From DASSBR01 sp035688265 (GTDB lineage: Bacteria > Pseudomonadota > Gammaproteobacteria > Natronospirales > DASSBR01): a stretch of 64,000 bases of DNA. Numbering within the stretch: position 1 is the stretch's first letter; every line of letters begins with the position of its first letter. A program made the translations under genes and the position numbers. The notes beneath the pieces were generated by a model, which saw nothing but the letters and a program-made list of their open reading frames with translations, was not told the origin of the DNA and searched no databases. Below, in pieces: positions 39,392 through 46,944 of this stretch. Where the stretch lies: NCBI GenBank assembly GCA_035688265.1, contig DASSNE010000052.1, forward strand, positions 36,846 to 100,845, read 5' to 3'.

Positions 39392-41824
39392 TTACTGCTC
39401 CATGATTGCCACGGCTGGGTCCAGCCGCGCCGCCCGTCTTGCGGGCAGATAACACGCCACAAGCGTGATCAGGAAAGCGACAATCGCGCTGCCGGCCAAT
39501 GTCAGCGGATCAAATGGCGACACACCAAAGAGTCGTGCCGATATCACGAATCCCGCCAACACCGCGAGACCGAGTCCGATGACCAGGCCGACTGCGAGCA
39601 ACTTGAGTCCGTCCTTCAACACGAGCCACTGCAAGTCCTCCGGCAGTGCGCCCAGCGCGAGCCGCACGCCGCATTCGGCGCGGCGCTGGCTCACGGCGTA
39701 GCTCATGACCGCGTAGACGCCGACGATCGCCAGTGCCAGCGCGATGGCGCCGAATGCCAGCAGCAAAGTCATCGTTCGCTGCTTGTCGCTGAGCGAGTTG
39801 GACAAGTGCTGTTGCATAGTTTGCACGTTGAACACCGCCACATTGGGATCGGCTTTTTCAAGCAGATTCGTCAGCGGCGCAATCAGTGTGTTCGGCGCGA
39901 CCGCCGTGTGAATAATCAGGGTTAGCGACCGGGAGGTATAGCCGTCACTCAAATAGATCGTCTCGGTTGGCGCGGATTGCGACAGCTTTGTGTACCGGAT
40001 CGTCGGCACTACGCCGACAATGGTGTACTTGGGGCTTGCGCCGTCGCCAAGCTGAATCTGCTTTCCGACGGCATCGTCGTGAAAGTACTTGCGCGCGAAT
40101 CGGGCATCGACGATGACCGTTCGTTGATCCGTGTCGGTCGGGTTGAAATACCGTCCACGCAGCAGCGACACGCCCAGCGCCTGAAAGTAGCCCGGGCCGA
40201 TGTCGTTAACCGAAGCGGACGGCGGCTTTCCCGATGGCGGCAAGGGCCGGCCGGGAAAGAAAATGACATTGAAACTCCACTCGCCGTCAAGCGGTACCGA
40301 GTGACCGAGCCCGGCCTGTTGTACCCCCGGTAGCACCCTCACTCGCCGTATCAGGTCGGTATAGAAACTGCTTAATGCCTTATCGCCGGGATGGTCCGTC
40401 GGCGGCACCAGCAGGCTGGCCATCAGCACATGGTCCTTGCGGAACCCGGGATCGACGTTCTCGAGGTTCATGAAGCTGTGCAGCACCAGCCCGGCCATAG
40501 CGAGCAGCCCGGTGGCCAGTGTCAGTTCAGTGATGACGAGTGCATTGCGCATGCGGTTCGCGCGCCGCCCGCTGCCGCTGGTACGGCTGCCCTCCTTGAG
40601 CACCAGCTGCAAATCCGTTTTTGACAGCTGGCGGATCGGCAGGACGCTGACGAGCGCCGCCGTAAACAGCACCGCACCAAACGCAAACAGGCCGACGCGC
40701 CAGTCGAGCGCAACGGTGAAGATGGATTGGCCGCCGCCAAGCGCGATGCCGCCAAGAAAGCGCAGCGCCAACCAGCACAGCAATATGCCGGCCAGGCCGC
40801 CGGGTACGGTAAGGCACAGTGCTTCGGACAACAACTGCCGCGCCAGGCGAAGCCGGCCAGCGCCGAGCGTGGTGCGGATGGCGATTTCGTGGCTGCGGCC
40901 GAGAATGCGCGACAACAGCAGATTGGCGACGTTGACGCAGGTGATCAGCAGAATAAGCAGCACCGCGCCCTGCAAAAGCCACAGCGTCGCCGGCCGATCG
41001 CCGAGCAAAACCGTCCGCCAGGATCGGGTACTGATGGAAAATCCCGCGCCCTGCGCCATCTTCTGCCATTTGGCCGGCACATTCTGGTGGATGTACATCT
41101 GAACGGCGCGTTGCGCCTCGGCGTTGGCGGTCGCGGCGCTGACGCCGGGCTTCAATCTGCCGATAAAGGGGAAATTGAGCGAGAAGGCACGCTTCGGAGA
41201 CATCTCATCGGGCGTGACCGCGTAAGGCACCCACAACGCCGCGGTGCGATCGGGAAACGCGAAGCCTTTCGGCATCACGCCGACGACTCGATAAGTCTCT
41301 CCGTCCAGCCTGACCCTTTTGCCGACAACATTGGGATCGGCGCCGAAACTGCTGCGCCATAGTTGGTAGCTGATCAACGTGACCTGGTTGCTGCCCGGGT
41401 GCATGTTATCGGCCGTAAAGGCCGCGCCAAGCAACGGCTGCACGCCGAGCACGCTGAAAAGCGATGCCGAGGTGTACATGCCGATAACGTGCCGCGCGTG
41501 CCCGTTCACGTTCAGGTTGAACGTGCCATTACGATAAAAAGCAGTGTCTTCGAACGCGTCCGTTTTATCCTTTACCGTTTTATACAACGGCAGGGACAGC
41601 GCAAAGAATCCGTCCTTCAGCTTCGGAATCCGCACGCCCACCTTTACAAGTTGCCCCGCGTCCGGATACGGCAGCGGCTTGAAAAGATAGCCGCTCAAAT
41701 AACTGAACACGGCGGTATTGGCGCCGATGCCCAGCGCGAGCGTCAGGATCGCGGCGGTCGCAAAGCCCGGTTTGGCCACGAGTTGGCGCAAGCCGATGCG
41801 TAAGTCATTCAGAAATCCGTACAT
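39392..41824 (-). CDS. MacB/FtsX-type permease 2 (ADOP-like)
   Basis: An 810-residue permease. The start at MYGFLNDLRIGLRQ (41824) aligns with the others; an ATG two codons earlier is possible. The cytoplasmic loop AECGVRLALGALPEDLQWLV joins it to the subgroup of permeases 4, 5 and 7. Its periplasmic domain has its own sequence (RIPKLKDGFFALSLPLYK). It ends LDPAVAIMEQ, 10 bases before permease 3. Confidence 0.92.
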   Translation of the reverse strand: MYGFLNDLRIGLRQLVAKPGFATAAILTLALGIGANTAVFSYLSGYLFKPLPYPDAGQLVKVGVRIPKLKDGFFALSLPLYKTVKDKTDAFEDTAFYRNGTFNLNVNGHARHVIGMYTSASLFSVLGVQPLLGAAFTADNMHPGSNQVTLISYQLWRSSFGADPNVVGKRVRLDGETYRVVGVMPKGFAFPDRTAALWVPYAVTPDEMSPKRAFSLNFPFIGRLKPGVSAATANAEAQRAVQMYIHQNVPAKWQKMAQGAGFSISTRSWRTVLLGDRPATLWLLQGAVLLILLITCVNVANLLLSRILGRSHEIAIRTTLGAGRLRLARQLLSEALCLTVPGGLAGILLCWLALRFLGGIALGGGQSIFTVALDWRVGLFAFGAVLFTAALVSVLPIRQLSKTDLQLVLKEGSRTSGSGRRANRMRNALVITELTLATGLLAMAGLVLHSFMNLENVDPGFRKDHVLMASLLVPPTDHPGDKALSSFYTDLIRRVRVLPGVQQAGLGHSVPLDGEWSFNVIFFPGRPLPPSGKPPSASVNDIGPGYFQALGVSLLRGRYFNPTDTDQRTVIVDARFARKYFHDDAVGKQIQLGDGASPKYTIVGVVPTIRYTKLSQSAPTETIYLSDGYTSRSLTLIIHTAVAPNTLIAPLTNLLEKADPNVAVFNVQTMQQHLSNSLSDKQRTMTLLLAFGAIALALAIVGVYAVMSYAVSQRRAECGVRLALGALPEDLQWLVLKDGLKLLAVGLVIGLGLAVLAGFVISARLFGVSPFDPLTLAGSAIVAFLITLVACYLPARRAARLDPAVAIMEQ

Positions 41825-41841
41825 ACCCATTCTCTAGTTCG

Positions 41842-44283
41842 TTATTGATCCATGATCGCCACGGCTGGATCGAGCTTCGCCGCGCGGCGTGCCGGCAGAT
41901 AACAAGCCAGCAAGGTGATGACGGCCATGACGATGGCGGTACCGGCCAATGTCAGCGGGTCGAACGGCGCCACGCCGAACAGGCGCGCCGAGAGCAGGTA
42001 TCCCATGATGACCGCCAGGGCCAGGCCCACCACGAGGCCGATGGCGAGCAGCTTGAGGCCGTCCTTCAGCACCAGCCAGAGCAGGTCTTCCGGCAGCGCC
42101 CCCAGCGCCAGGCGCACGCCGCACTCGGTGGTGCGCTGGCCGACGGCGTAGCTCATGACGCCATAGACGCCGATCACCGCGAGCGCTAGTGCGATCGCGC
42201 CGAAGGCGAGGATCAGAATCATCAGCGACTGGCGGCCGTGCAGGTTTTGCGCGAGCAAATCCTGCACGGATTCAAAGTCATTGACGGTGGCGCCCGGGGC
42301 TACCTGCGTTACCGTCGCCTTGATCGGCTTGACCTGCGAATACGGCGGCAGCGTCGTCTGGGCTACCAGCGCGAGCGCCCCGCCCCGGTTTGCGAGCGTC
42401 GCCAACCACTGTGCCGACTGGCTGAGAGGCAGATAGGCGGTGCCCATATTATTCGCGCGGCTCAGTTGCTCCGCGCGCATCGACGACACGACGCCGATGA
42501 TCGTGGTTTTCGTGCCGTTCATTTTCAGCGTGCGCCCGACCGGGTTTTTGCCGGGATACGCCTGTTGCGCCATGACCTCGTCGACCACCACGACTGGCCG
42601 GCTGTGGGCGGTATCCTGTTCGTTAAACAGCCGCCCGCGCAGCAGCCGCAGGCCCAGTGCTTTGAAATACCCGGTATTGGTGATATTCCACCAGGCGAAC
42701 GGCGCATACTTCGGCCGCCCCGGAACTTCATAGCTGCCGTTGACCCCGTAGCTGAGCGGCAACTGCAACGACACGCCGGCGCTCTCCACGCCCGGCAACG
42801 CGCGTGTCCGATCGAGCAATTGGGTATAGAAACTCGCCGCAGCCTTGCCCGATGCCTGCGGCGGCGGTGCAACCTTGGCTGTCAATACGTGGCTGGTGCG
42901 AAAGCCGGGATTGACGCCGCTTAACTGAATAAAGCTGTGCATCAGCAGTCCGGCGCCGGCGAGCAAAGCGGCCGCCAGCGCCATTTCAGCTGCGGCCAGG
43001 ACACTGCGAATGCGCTTGGCGCCACGGCCACCGCCGATGCTGCGCCCGCCTTCCTGCAGGATGCCCTGCAGATTGCTCCGACTGAAATGTCTGATGGGCA
43101 AGAGGCTGATCACGATCGCTACCAGCAGCACGACTCCAAACGTGAACAGGCCAACACGCCAGTCGGGATTGATACTGAAAATCTGCGATCCTCCGAGGCC
43201 AAGGTTCTGCACAAAGCCGAGCGCCCACCAGCCGAGTCCCATACCGGCGATGCCCCCGGGCACGGCCAGGCAAAGTCCTTCGATCAGCAGTTGGCGTGCA
43301 AGGACTCCACGAGTGGCACCCAGCACGCTGCGCATGGCGAGTTCATGCGTGCGGCCGAGGATGCGCGTGAGCAAAAGGTTGGCGACGTTGACACAGGCGA
43401 TCAGAAGCACCAGCAGGACGGCGGCCTGCAGCAGGAACAGAGTCGAGTCTTCGTCGCCGACGAGCTTGTCGCGATATGAACGAACGTTCCAGTCAAGGCC
43501 GACCTGAGCCTGCGACTGTTTCATCTTCGCACTGGTATCGATGACCTGATTTAGAACTGCCGCCAGCCGCGCATTCGCCTGCTGCAGGCTCACGCCCGGC
43601 TTCAACCGCGCGATCACGGGCGAATTCTGGCTGCGCCGATAAGCTTCGGACTTCATCTTCGCGGTCATCACGTACGGCGTCCACAGCCGCGTCAACCCGA
43701 AGCCGATATCGACGTTCATGCTCCGCGGCATTACGCCGATAACTTTGTATGGTTCGCCGTTCAATTTGATGGACTGGCCGATCACGCTCCGGTCGGCGCC
43801 GAACATCTGCTGCCAGAGGCTGTAGCTCAATACGACGACATGACCGCGCCCGGGCTGCTGCGCGGTTTTGTCAAAGGTACGGCCAAGCATGGGCTTGACG
43901 CCGAGCACGTCGAACAGGGATGCGGTAGCCATCGAGGCGTGTACCCGCTGCGTCTGGCCGCCGACCTGCACGGCGTAGCTTTGCCACGTCCATGCGCCGA
44001 TCGACGAAAACACGTCACGAGTGTTTTGCGCGATGCTCAGATAATTCGGCAGCGATAACGGCGCATGCTGAATCCCCGGCTTGATCTGATGCTCGCTGAC
44101 GTCCACCAACTGTTCGCTGTGCGGGTACGGCAACGGTTTCAGCAGGTAGCCGTTGAGCACGCTGAACACGGCGGTGTTGGCGCCGATGCCGAGCGCCAGC
44201 GTCAGGATCGCGGCGGCCGCGAAGCCGGGTTTGGACGCCAGTTGACGCAGGCTGAACCGCAAGTCCGTTAACAGGCCGTTCAT
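41842..44283 (-). CDS. MacB/FtsX-type permease 1 (ADOP-like)
   Basis: An 813-residue permease starting MNGLLTDLRFSLRQLASKPG, directly after the ATPase gene (18-base gap). The insert region after GVMPR is unusual (SMNVDIGFGLTRLWTPY), lacking the KGFAFPDR sequence seen in most other copies. The last loop is TTECGVRLALGALPEDLLWLV, as in permease 9. It ends LDPAVAIMDQ. As the first permease after the ATPase it is the most likely obligate partner if only one complex forms. Confidence 0.92.
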   Translation of the reverse strand: MNGLLTDLRFSLRQLASKPGFAAAAILTLALGIGANTAVFSVLNGYLLKPLPYPHSEQLVDVSEHQIKPGIQHAPLSLPNYLSIAQNTRDVFSSIGAWTWQSYAVQVGGQTQRVHASMATASLFDVLGVKPMLGRTFDKTAQQPGRGHVVVLSYSLWQQMFGADRSVIGQSIKLNGEPYKVIGVMPRSMNVDIGFGLTRLWTPYVMTAKMKSEAYRRSQNSPVIARLKPGVSLQQANARLAAVLNQVIDTSAKMKQSQAQVGLDWNVRSYRDKLVGDEDSTLFLLQAAVLLVLLIACVNVANLLLTRILGRTHELAMRSVLGATRGVLARQLLIEGLCLAVPGGIAGMGLGWWALGFVQNLGLGGSQIFSINPDWRVGLFTFGVVLLVAIVISLLPIRHFSRSNLQGILQEGGRSIGGGRGAKRIRSVLAAAEMALAAALLAGAGLLMHSFIQLSGVNPGFRTSHVLTAKVAPPPQASGKAAASFYTQLLDRTRALPGVESAGVSLQLPLSYGVNGSYEVPGRPKYAPFAWWNITNTGYFKALGLRLLRGRLFNEQDTAHSRPVVVVDEVMAQQAYPGKNPVGRTLKMNGTKTTIIGVVSSMRAEQLSRANNMGTAYLPLSQSAQWLATLANRGGALALVAQTTLPPYSQVKPIKATVTQVAPGATVNDFESVQDLLAQNLHGRQSLMILILAFGAIALALAVIGVYGVMSYAVGQRTTECGVRLALGALPEDLLWLVLKDGLKLLAIGLVVGLALAVIMGYLLSARLFGVAPFDPLTLAGTAIVMAVITLLACYLPARRAAKLDPAVAIMDQ

Positions 44284-44301
44284 GGTGCGGACTCCCTGCG
44301 T

Positions 44302-45039
44302 TTATTCGGCAACTGGCGAGGCTGCCGGAGCCGGATTCGCGATCGTGATGTCCTCGTCCACAATCTGGCCGTCGAAGAGCTGGATCGTGCGCGCTGCGCG
44401 GGTCGCGTAGCGCGGGTCATGCGTGACCATGCAGATCGTCGCGCCGGCCTGATGCAGCTCGTCCATCAGTTCCATGACCGCTTCGCCGCTGGCCGAATCC
44501 AGGTTACCGGTCGGCTCGTCGGCGAGCAGGATCGACGGCTCTCCGACCAATGCGCGGGCGACGGCGACGCGCTGCTGCTGACCGCCGGAAAGCTGCGACG
44601 GGTAATGGTTGACGCGGTGCGCCATGCCGACGCGTTCCAGCACGCTGTTGACCTTCTCGCGGCGCTCTTCCTTGCTCGTGCCGCCGCGATACACCAGCGG
44701 CAGCTCGACGTTCTCGTACACGCTCAAATCGCCGATCAGGTTGAACGTCTGGAAAATGAAGCCGATTTCGCGGTTGCGGATGTGCGCGCGGTCGGCGTTG
44801 TCGAGTTCCTCGATCGCCGTGCCGTTCAGCTGGTAGGTGCCACTGGTCGGGGTCGACAGCAGGCCGAGAATCGACATCAGCGAGGTCTTGCCGCAGCCCG
44901 ATGGGCCGAGGATAGCGACGTACTCGCCGCGGTCGATGTCGAAGCTGATGCCGTTCAGCGCATACGTTTCGACTTCGTCGGTCGCATAGATCTTTTTCAG
45001 GTTGTCGATTCTGATCAGTTGCGTTTCATCGTCTTTCAT
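44302..45039 (-). CDS. ABC transporter ATPase (MacB/LolD type)
   Basis: A 245-residue nucleotide-binding subunit. Walker A is GPSGCGKTS, the signature LSGGQQQRVAVARAL, Walker B ILLADEPTGNLDS and the H-loop VTHDPRYA, all intact. This type powers FtsX-like permeases (MacB, LolCDE), which move periplasmic substrates by mechanotransmission. I chose ATG 45039 because CGGAG lies at good distance; the earlier ATG at 45066 overlaps the adaptor's end. It is the only ATPase gene visible in the window for eleven permease genes, so it presumably serves them all. Confidence 0.95.
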   Translation of the reverse strand: MKDDETQLIRIDNLKKIYATDEVETYALNGISFDIDRGEYVAILGPSGCGKTSLMSILGLLSTPTSGTYQLNGTAIEELDNADRAHIRNREIGFIFQTFNLIGDLSVYENVELPLVYRGGTSKEERREKVNSVLERVGMAHRVNHYPSQLSGGQQQRVAVARALVGEPSILLADEPTGNLDSASGEAVMELMDELHQAGATICMVTHDPRYATRAARTIQLFDGQIVDEDITIANPAPAASPVAE

Positions 45040-45058
45040 CGTTTGCTCCGGTTTGCGA

Positions 45059-46330
45059 TTACCCATGACTCAACTCGATTCGGTCGTACTGGCTCCATTG
45101 GGAGGTGTCCGACACTATGACCTTGTCGCCCGGCTTCAGTCCGGCGACGACCTGTACGGCGTTGGCCGACGTGCGGCCGAGTTCGACTTTGGTTCTCGTG
45201 GCGAGATTGCTGTCCGGCACGAGCCGGAACACGCTCAGCGTGTCGCCGGCTTGCACGCCCGCCGGGCGATCCATGTAGAGCACGTTGTCGAGCTTCGCGA
45301 GCACGATTTCGCCCTGCACGTCCAGACCGCTGCGCAAATCCTTGGGCGGATCGCCGACCGGCGCGACATCGATCTCGACTGTACCGTTTTCCACCGTCGG
45401 GTTGACGCGAATGACCTTGCCGGCGAACGTGCTGTTGGCGCCGCCAAACGCGGTCAGCATCACGCGCTGACCGATAGCGATCGCGCCCGCCTGCGATTCG
45501 GCAACCTGCAGCTTCGCCATCAGGTTGTTCTGCTGCGCGATGCGCGCGATATCCGCACCAATAGCCAGATGCTGGCCGTCCTGCACCGCGACTTGCGTGA
45601 CAATGCCGGTCATGCCGGCTTTTACATGCAGGTTGTCGAGATCGCGCTCGCGTGCCGCGAGGTCGGCCTTGAGCTGCGCTACTTCCGCCTGCTTGGCATT
45701 GACCTGCGCGTCGAGGCTCGCCTTGAACTGCTGAATACGCTGCTTGTCGGAAGCTACCTTCTGCTTGAGCTGCTCCGCCTTCGCGACCGTCTGGCGGTAA
45801 TCCAGCTCGGAAATGATGTGTTCCTTGACGACCTGCGCCTGCGCCTTTTTCTGGAACTGCGCAACCTGGTAGTTGCTCTCGTCCTGCGCCAGCGTGTTCT
45901 CGAGATCGAGCAACTGGCTTTGCAGTTGCGCCTTCAGCGACGCGAGATCCGCCTTACCGGTCGCGACTTTGGTTTTCGCCTGTGCGACCGCCTGCACCAC
46001 TTCCGGGTTGTGCATGATGACCAGGACGCTATCCGGCTTGGCGTGATCGCCCGGCCGCACCAGGCGTTTCTCGACCACGCCGGCGGCGGGCGCGGTGACC
46101 CATTGAATGACGCGCGGCGTCAAAACGCCCGACGCCTGCACCGTGATCGTCAGCGGCCCTTGCTTGACGGTACTGACCAGCACCGACGAGCGCGGCACGC
46201 TCGGCGCGGCAGGCTTGAGAAATGCGACCAGCACGATCGCGGCGATGACGACGGCGGCGGCGGAACCGATCAGCGCAAAGCGTTTGCGCTGACGTTTGCG
46301 GCGATGCTCGGCGGAACGGGGCTTGTCCAT
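45059..46330 (-). CDS. HlyD/MacA-type periplasmic adaptor
   Basis: A 423-residue membrane-fusion protein starting MDKPRSAEHRRKRQRKRFAL, with AGAGGA ahead of the ATG. A single N-terminal helix (SAAAVVIAAIVLVAFL, about 24-40) anchors it. A lipoyl/barrel segment follows (VTAPAAGVVEKRLVRPGD), then a long coiled-coil hairpin between about 100 and 210, and C-terminal beta-barrel domains (GLKPGDKVIVSDTSQW). It should bridge permease and TolC. It is the first gene of the minus-strand operon, directly behind a sigma-54 promoter. Confidence 0.94.
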   Translation of the reverse strand: MDKPRSAEHRRKRQRKRFALIGSAAAVVIAAIVLVAFLKPAAPSVPRSSVLVSTVKQGPLTITVQASGVLTPRVIQWVTAPAAGVVEKRLVRPGDHAKPDSVLVIMHNPEVVQAVAQAKTKVATGKADLASLKAQLQSQLLDLENTLAQDESNYQVAQFQKKAQAQVVKEHIISELDYRQTVAKAEQLKQKVASDKQRIQQFKASLDAQVNAKQAEVAQLKADLAARERDLDNLHVKAGMTGIVTQVAVQDGQHLAIGADIARIAQQNNLMAKLQVAESQAGAIAIGQRVMLTAFGGANSTFAGKVIRVNPTVENGTVEIDVAPVGDPPKDLRSGLDVQGEIVLAKLDNVLYMDRPAGVQAGDTLSVFRLVPDSNLATRTKVELGRTSANAVQVVAGLKPGDKVIVSDTSQWSQYDRIELSHG

Positions 46331-46366
46331 GAAATCCTCTGTTTGCGGGTTATACTGTATAGACAA

Positions 46367-46381
46367 GCAAAATTCGTGCCA
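46367..46381 (-). promoter_or_regulatory. Sigma-54 promoter 1 (exporter operon)
   Basis: On the minus strand the sequence is TGGCACGAATTTTGC: the -24 GG and -12 GC are 10 bases apart, a perfect match to TGGCACG-N4-TTGC. It lies 37 bases upstream of the adaptor ATG, so the leader would be about 25 bases. Such promoters need an NtrC-type activator, which is encoded divergently. Confidence 0.88.
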
Positions 46382-46448
46382 AACTTGCGATATCATTATT
46401 TATCAATGTATTAATGATTTTTATTGATGTTAATTCTCTGAAACGCCT

Positions 46449-46483
46449 GTTCGATTATGGGACGGCGCGTCCCATAATCGAAC
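46449..46483. promoter_or_regulatory. Palindromic activator site 1 (UAS)
   Basis: A perfect inverted repeat with 16-base arms, GTTCGATTATGGGACG and its complement, separated by GCG. The centre (46466) is about 99 bases from the -12 element of promoter 1, a usual distance for an NtrC-type enhancer site. No T run or gene end is present, so it is not a terminator. Confidence 0.8.
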
Positions 46484-46492
46484 ACGCTGTCC

Positions 46493-46723
46493 TCACTCAT
46501 GGCGGATTCGCCCATAGGTCAGAAGCGAACTCAGATCGCCGCAGCGGCGGGCCATTCTCTGCCGCTTTTCCGCACAAGGCAGGGTTTCGCGCCGATCCGT
46601 TGCCGATACGCCTGTTTCAGGTACATCACAGCGTCGGGCCGCGCCGTCGTTGCCGCAGGCGATGAGTTGTTTCCTACGCGAGCCTGCCATTCCGCGTGTA
46701 GGCATCCGCAATATCCCGTTCAT
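46493..46723 (-). CDS. Candidate small basic Cys-containing protein
   Basis: A 76-residue open frame (MNGILRMPTRGMAGSRRKQ...) between the two sigma-54 promoters, with GGAG 8 bases ahead of its ATG. It begins about 55 bases after the expected start point of promoter 2 and ends 10 bases before palindrome 1. It contains four cysteines and many Arg residues and has no clear signal peptide or known domain. It could be a peptide co-regulated with, or exported by, the array. It could also be a chance frame in leader RNA. No homolog is recognised. Confidence 0.3.
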   Translation of the reverse strand: MNGILRMPTRGMAGSRRKQLIACGNDGAARRCDVPETGVSATDRRETLPCAEKRQRMARRCGDLSSLLTYGRIRHE

Positions 46724-46788
46724 GTCACTGTCTCCGAATTTCGCTGACCACCGATCCACTTCAAAGCGGACCTCCTGCATTTCATCAA

Positions 46789-46803
46789 GCAAATTACGTG
46801 CCA
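46789..46803 (-). promoter_or_regulatory. Sigma-54 promoter 2
   Basis: The minus-strand sequence TGGCACGTAATTTGC is again a full -24/-12 match with GG and GC 10 bases apart. It differs from promoter 1 only in the spacer. It would transcribe the candidate small ORF and might read on into the exporter operon. Confidence 0.82.
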
Positions 46804-46868
46804 ATACTGCTGTTTGATGTATTTCAAGCACTTAGCGTTTAGTTGCCATGTCCGAGGCGGTAACATCT

Positions 46869-46903
46869 GTCCGATTCCGGGACGCCGCGTTCCATAATCG
46901 AAG
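46869..46903. promoter_or_regulatory. Palindromic activator site 2 (UAS)
   Basis: This 35-base site matches site 1 at 29 positions. The right arm is well kept (CCATAATCGAA) and the left is degraded (GTCCGATTCCGGGACG). The centre is about 97 bases from the -12 element of promoter 2, the same geometry as site 1 and promoter 1. It also lies just ahead of the regulator gene, allowing self-control. Confidence 0.7.
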
Positions 46904-46944
46904 ATCGTGTACCATGCGGCAGCATTGAAAGCGCACCATTTCCC

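Larger units (their letters stand above)
46331..46944. other. Divergent regulatory region between exporter and regulator
   Basis: This 614-bp stretch separates the adaptor gene (minus) from the response-regulator gene (plus). It holds two sigma-54 promoters pointing to the minus strand, two copies of a 35-bp palindrome and one candidate small ORF, each listed separately. No other gene is convincing. No obvious sigma-70 or sigma-54 promoter for the regulator was found; its start is 42 bases from the second palindrome. Confidence 0.75.

Noticed and set aside
45002..46414. Plus-strand frame of 470 codons opposite the adaptor and ATPase genes
   Set aside because: It mirrors two genes with clear motifs and has no recognisable domain or ribosome site.
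46449..46483. Perfect palindrome as a transcription terminator
   Set aside because: No T run follows on either strand, it is not at the end of a firm gene, and a second copy occurs at matching distance from another sigma-54 promoter.
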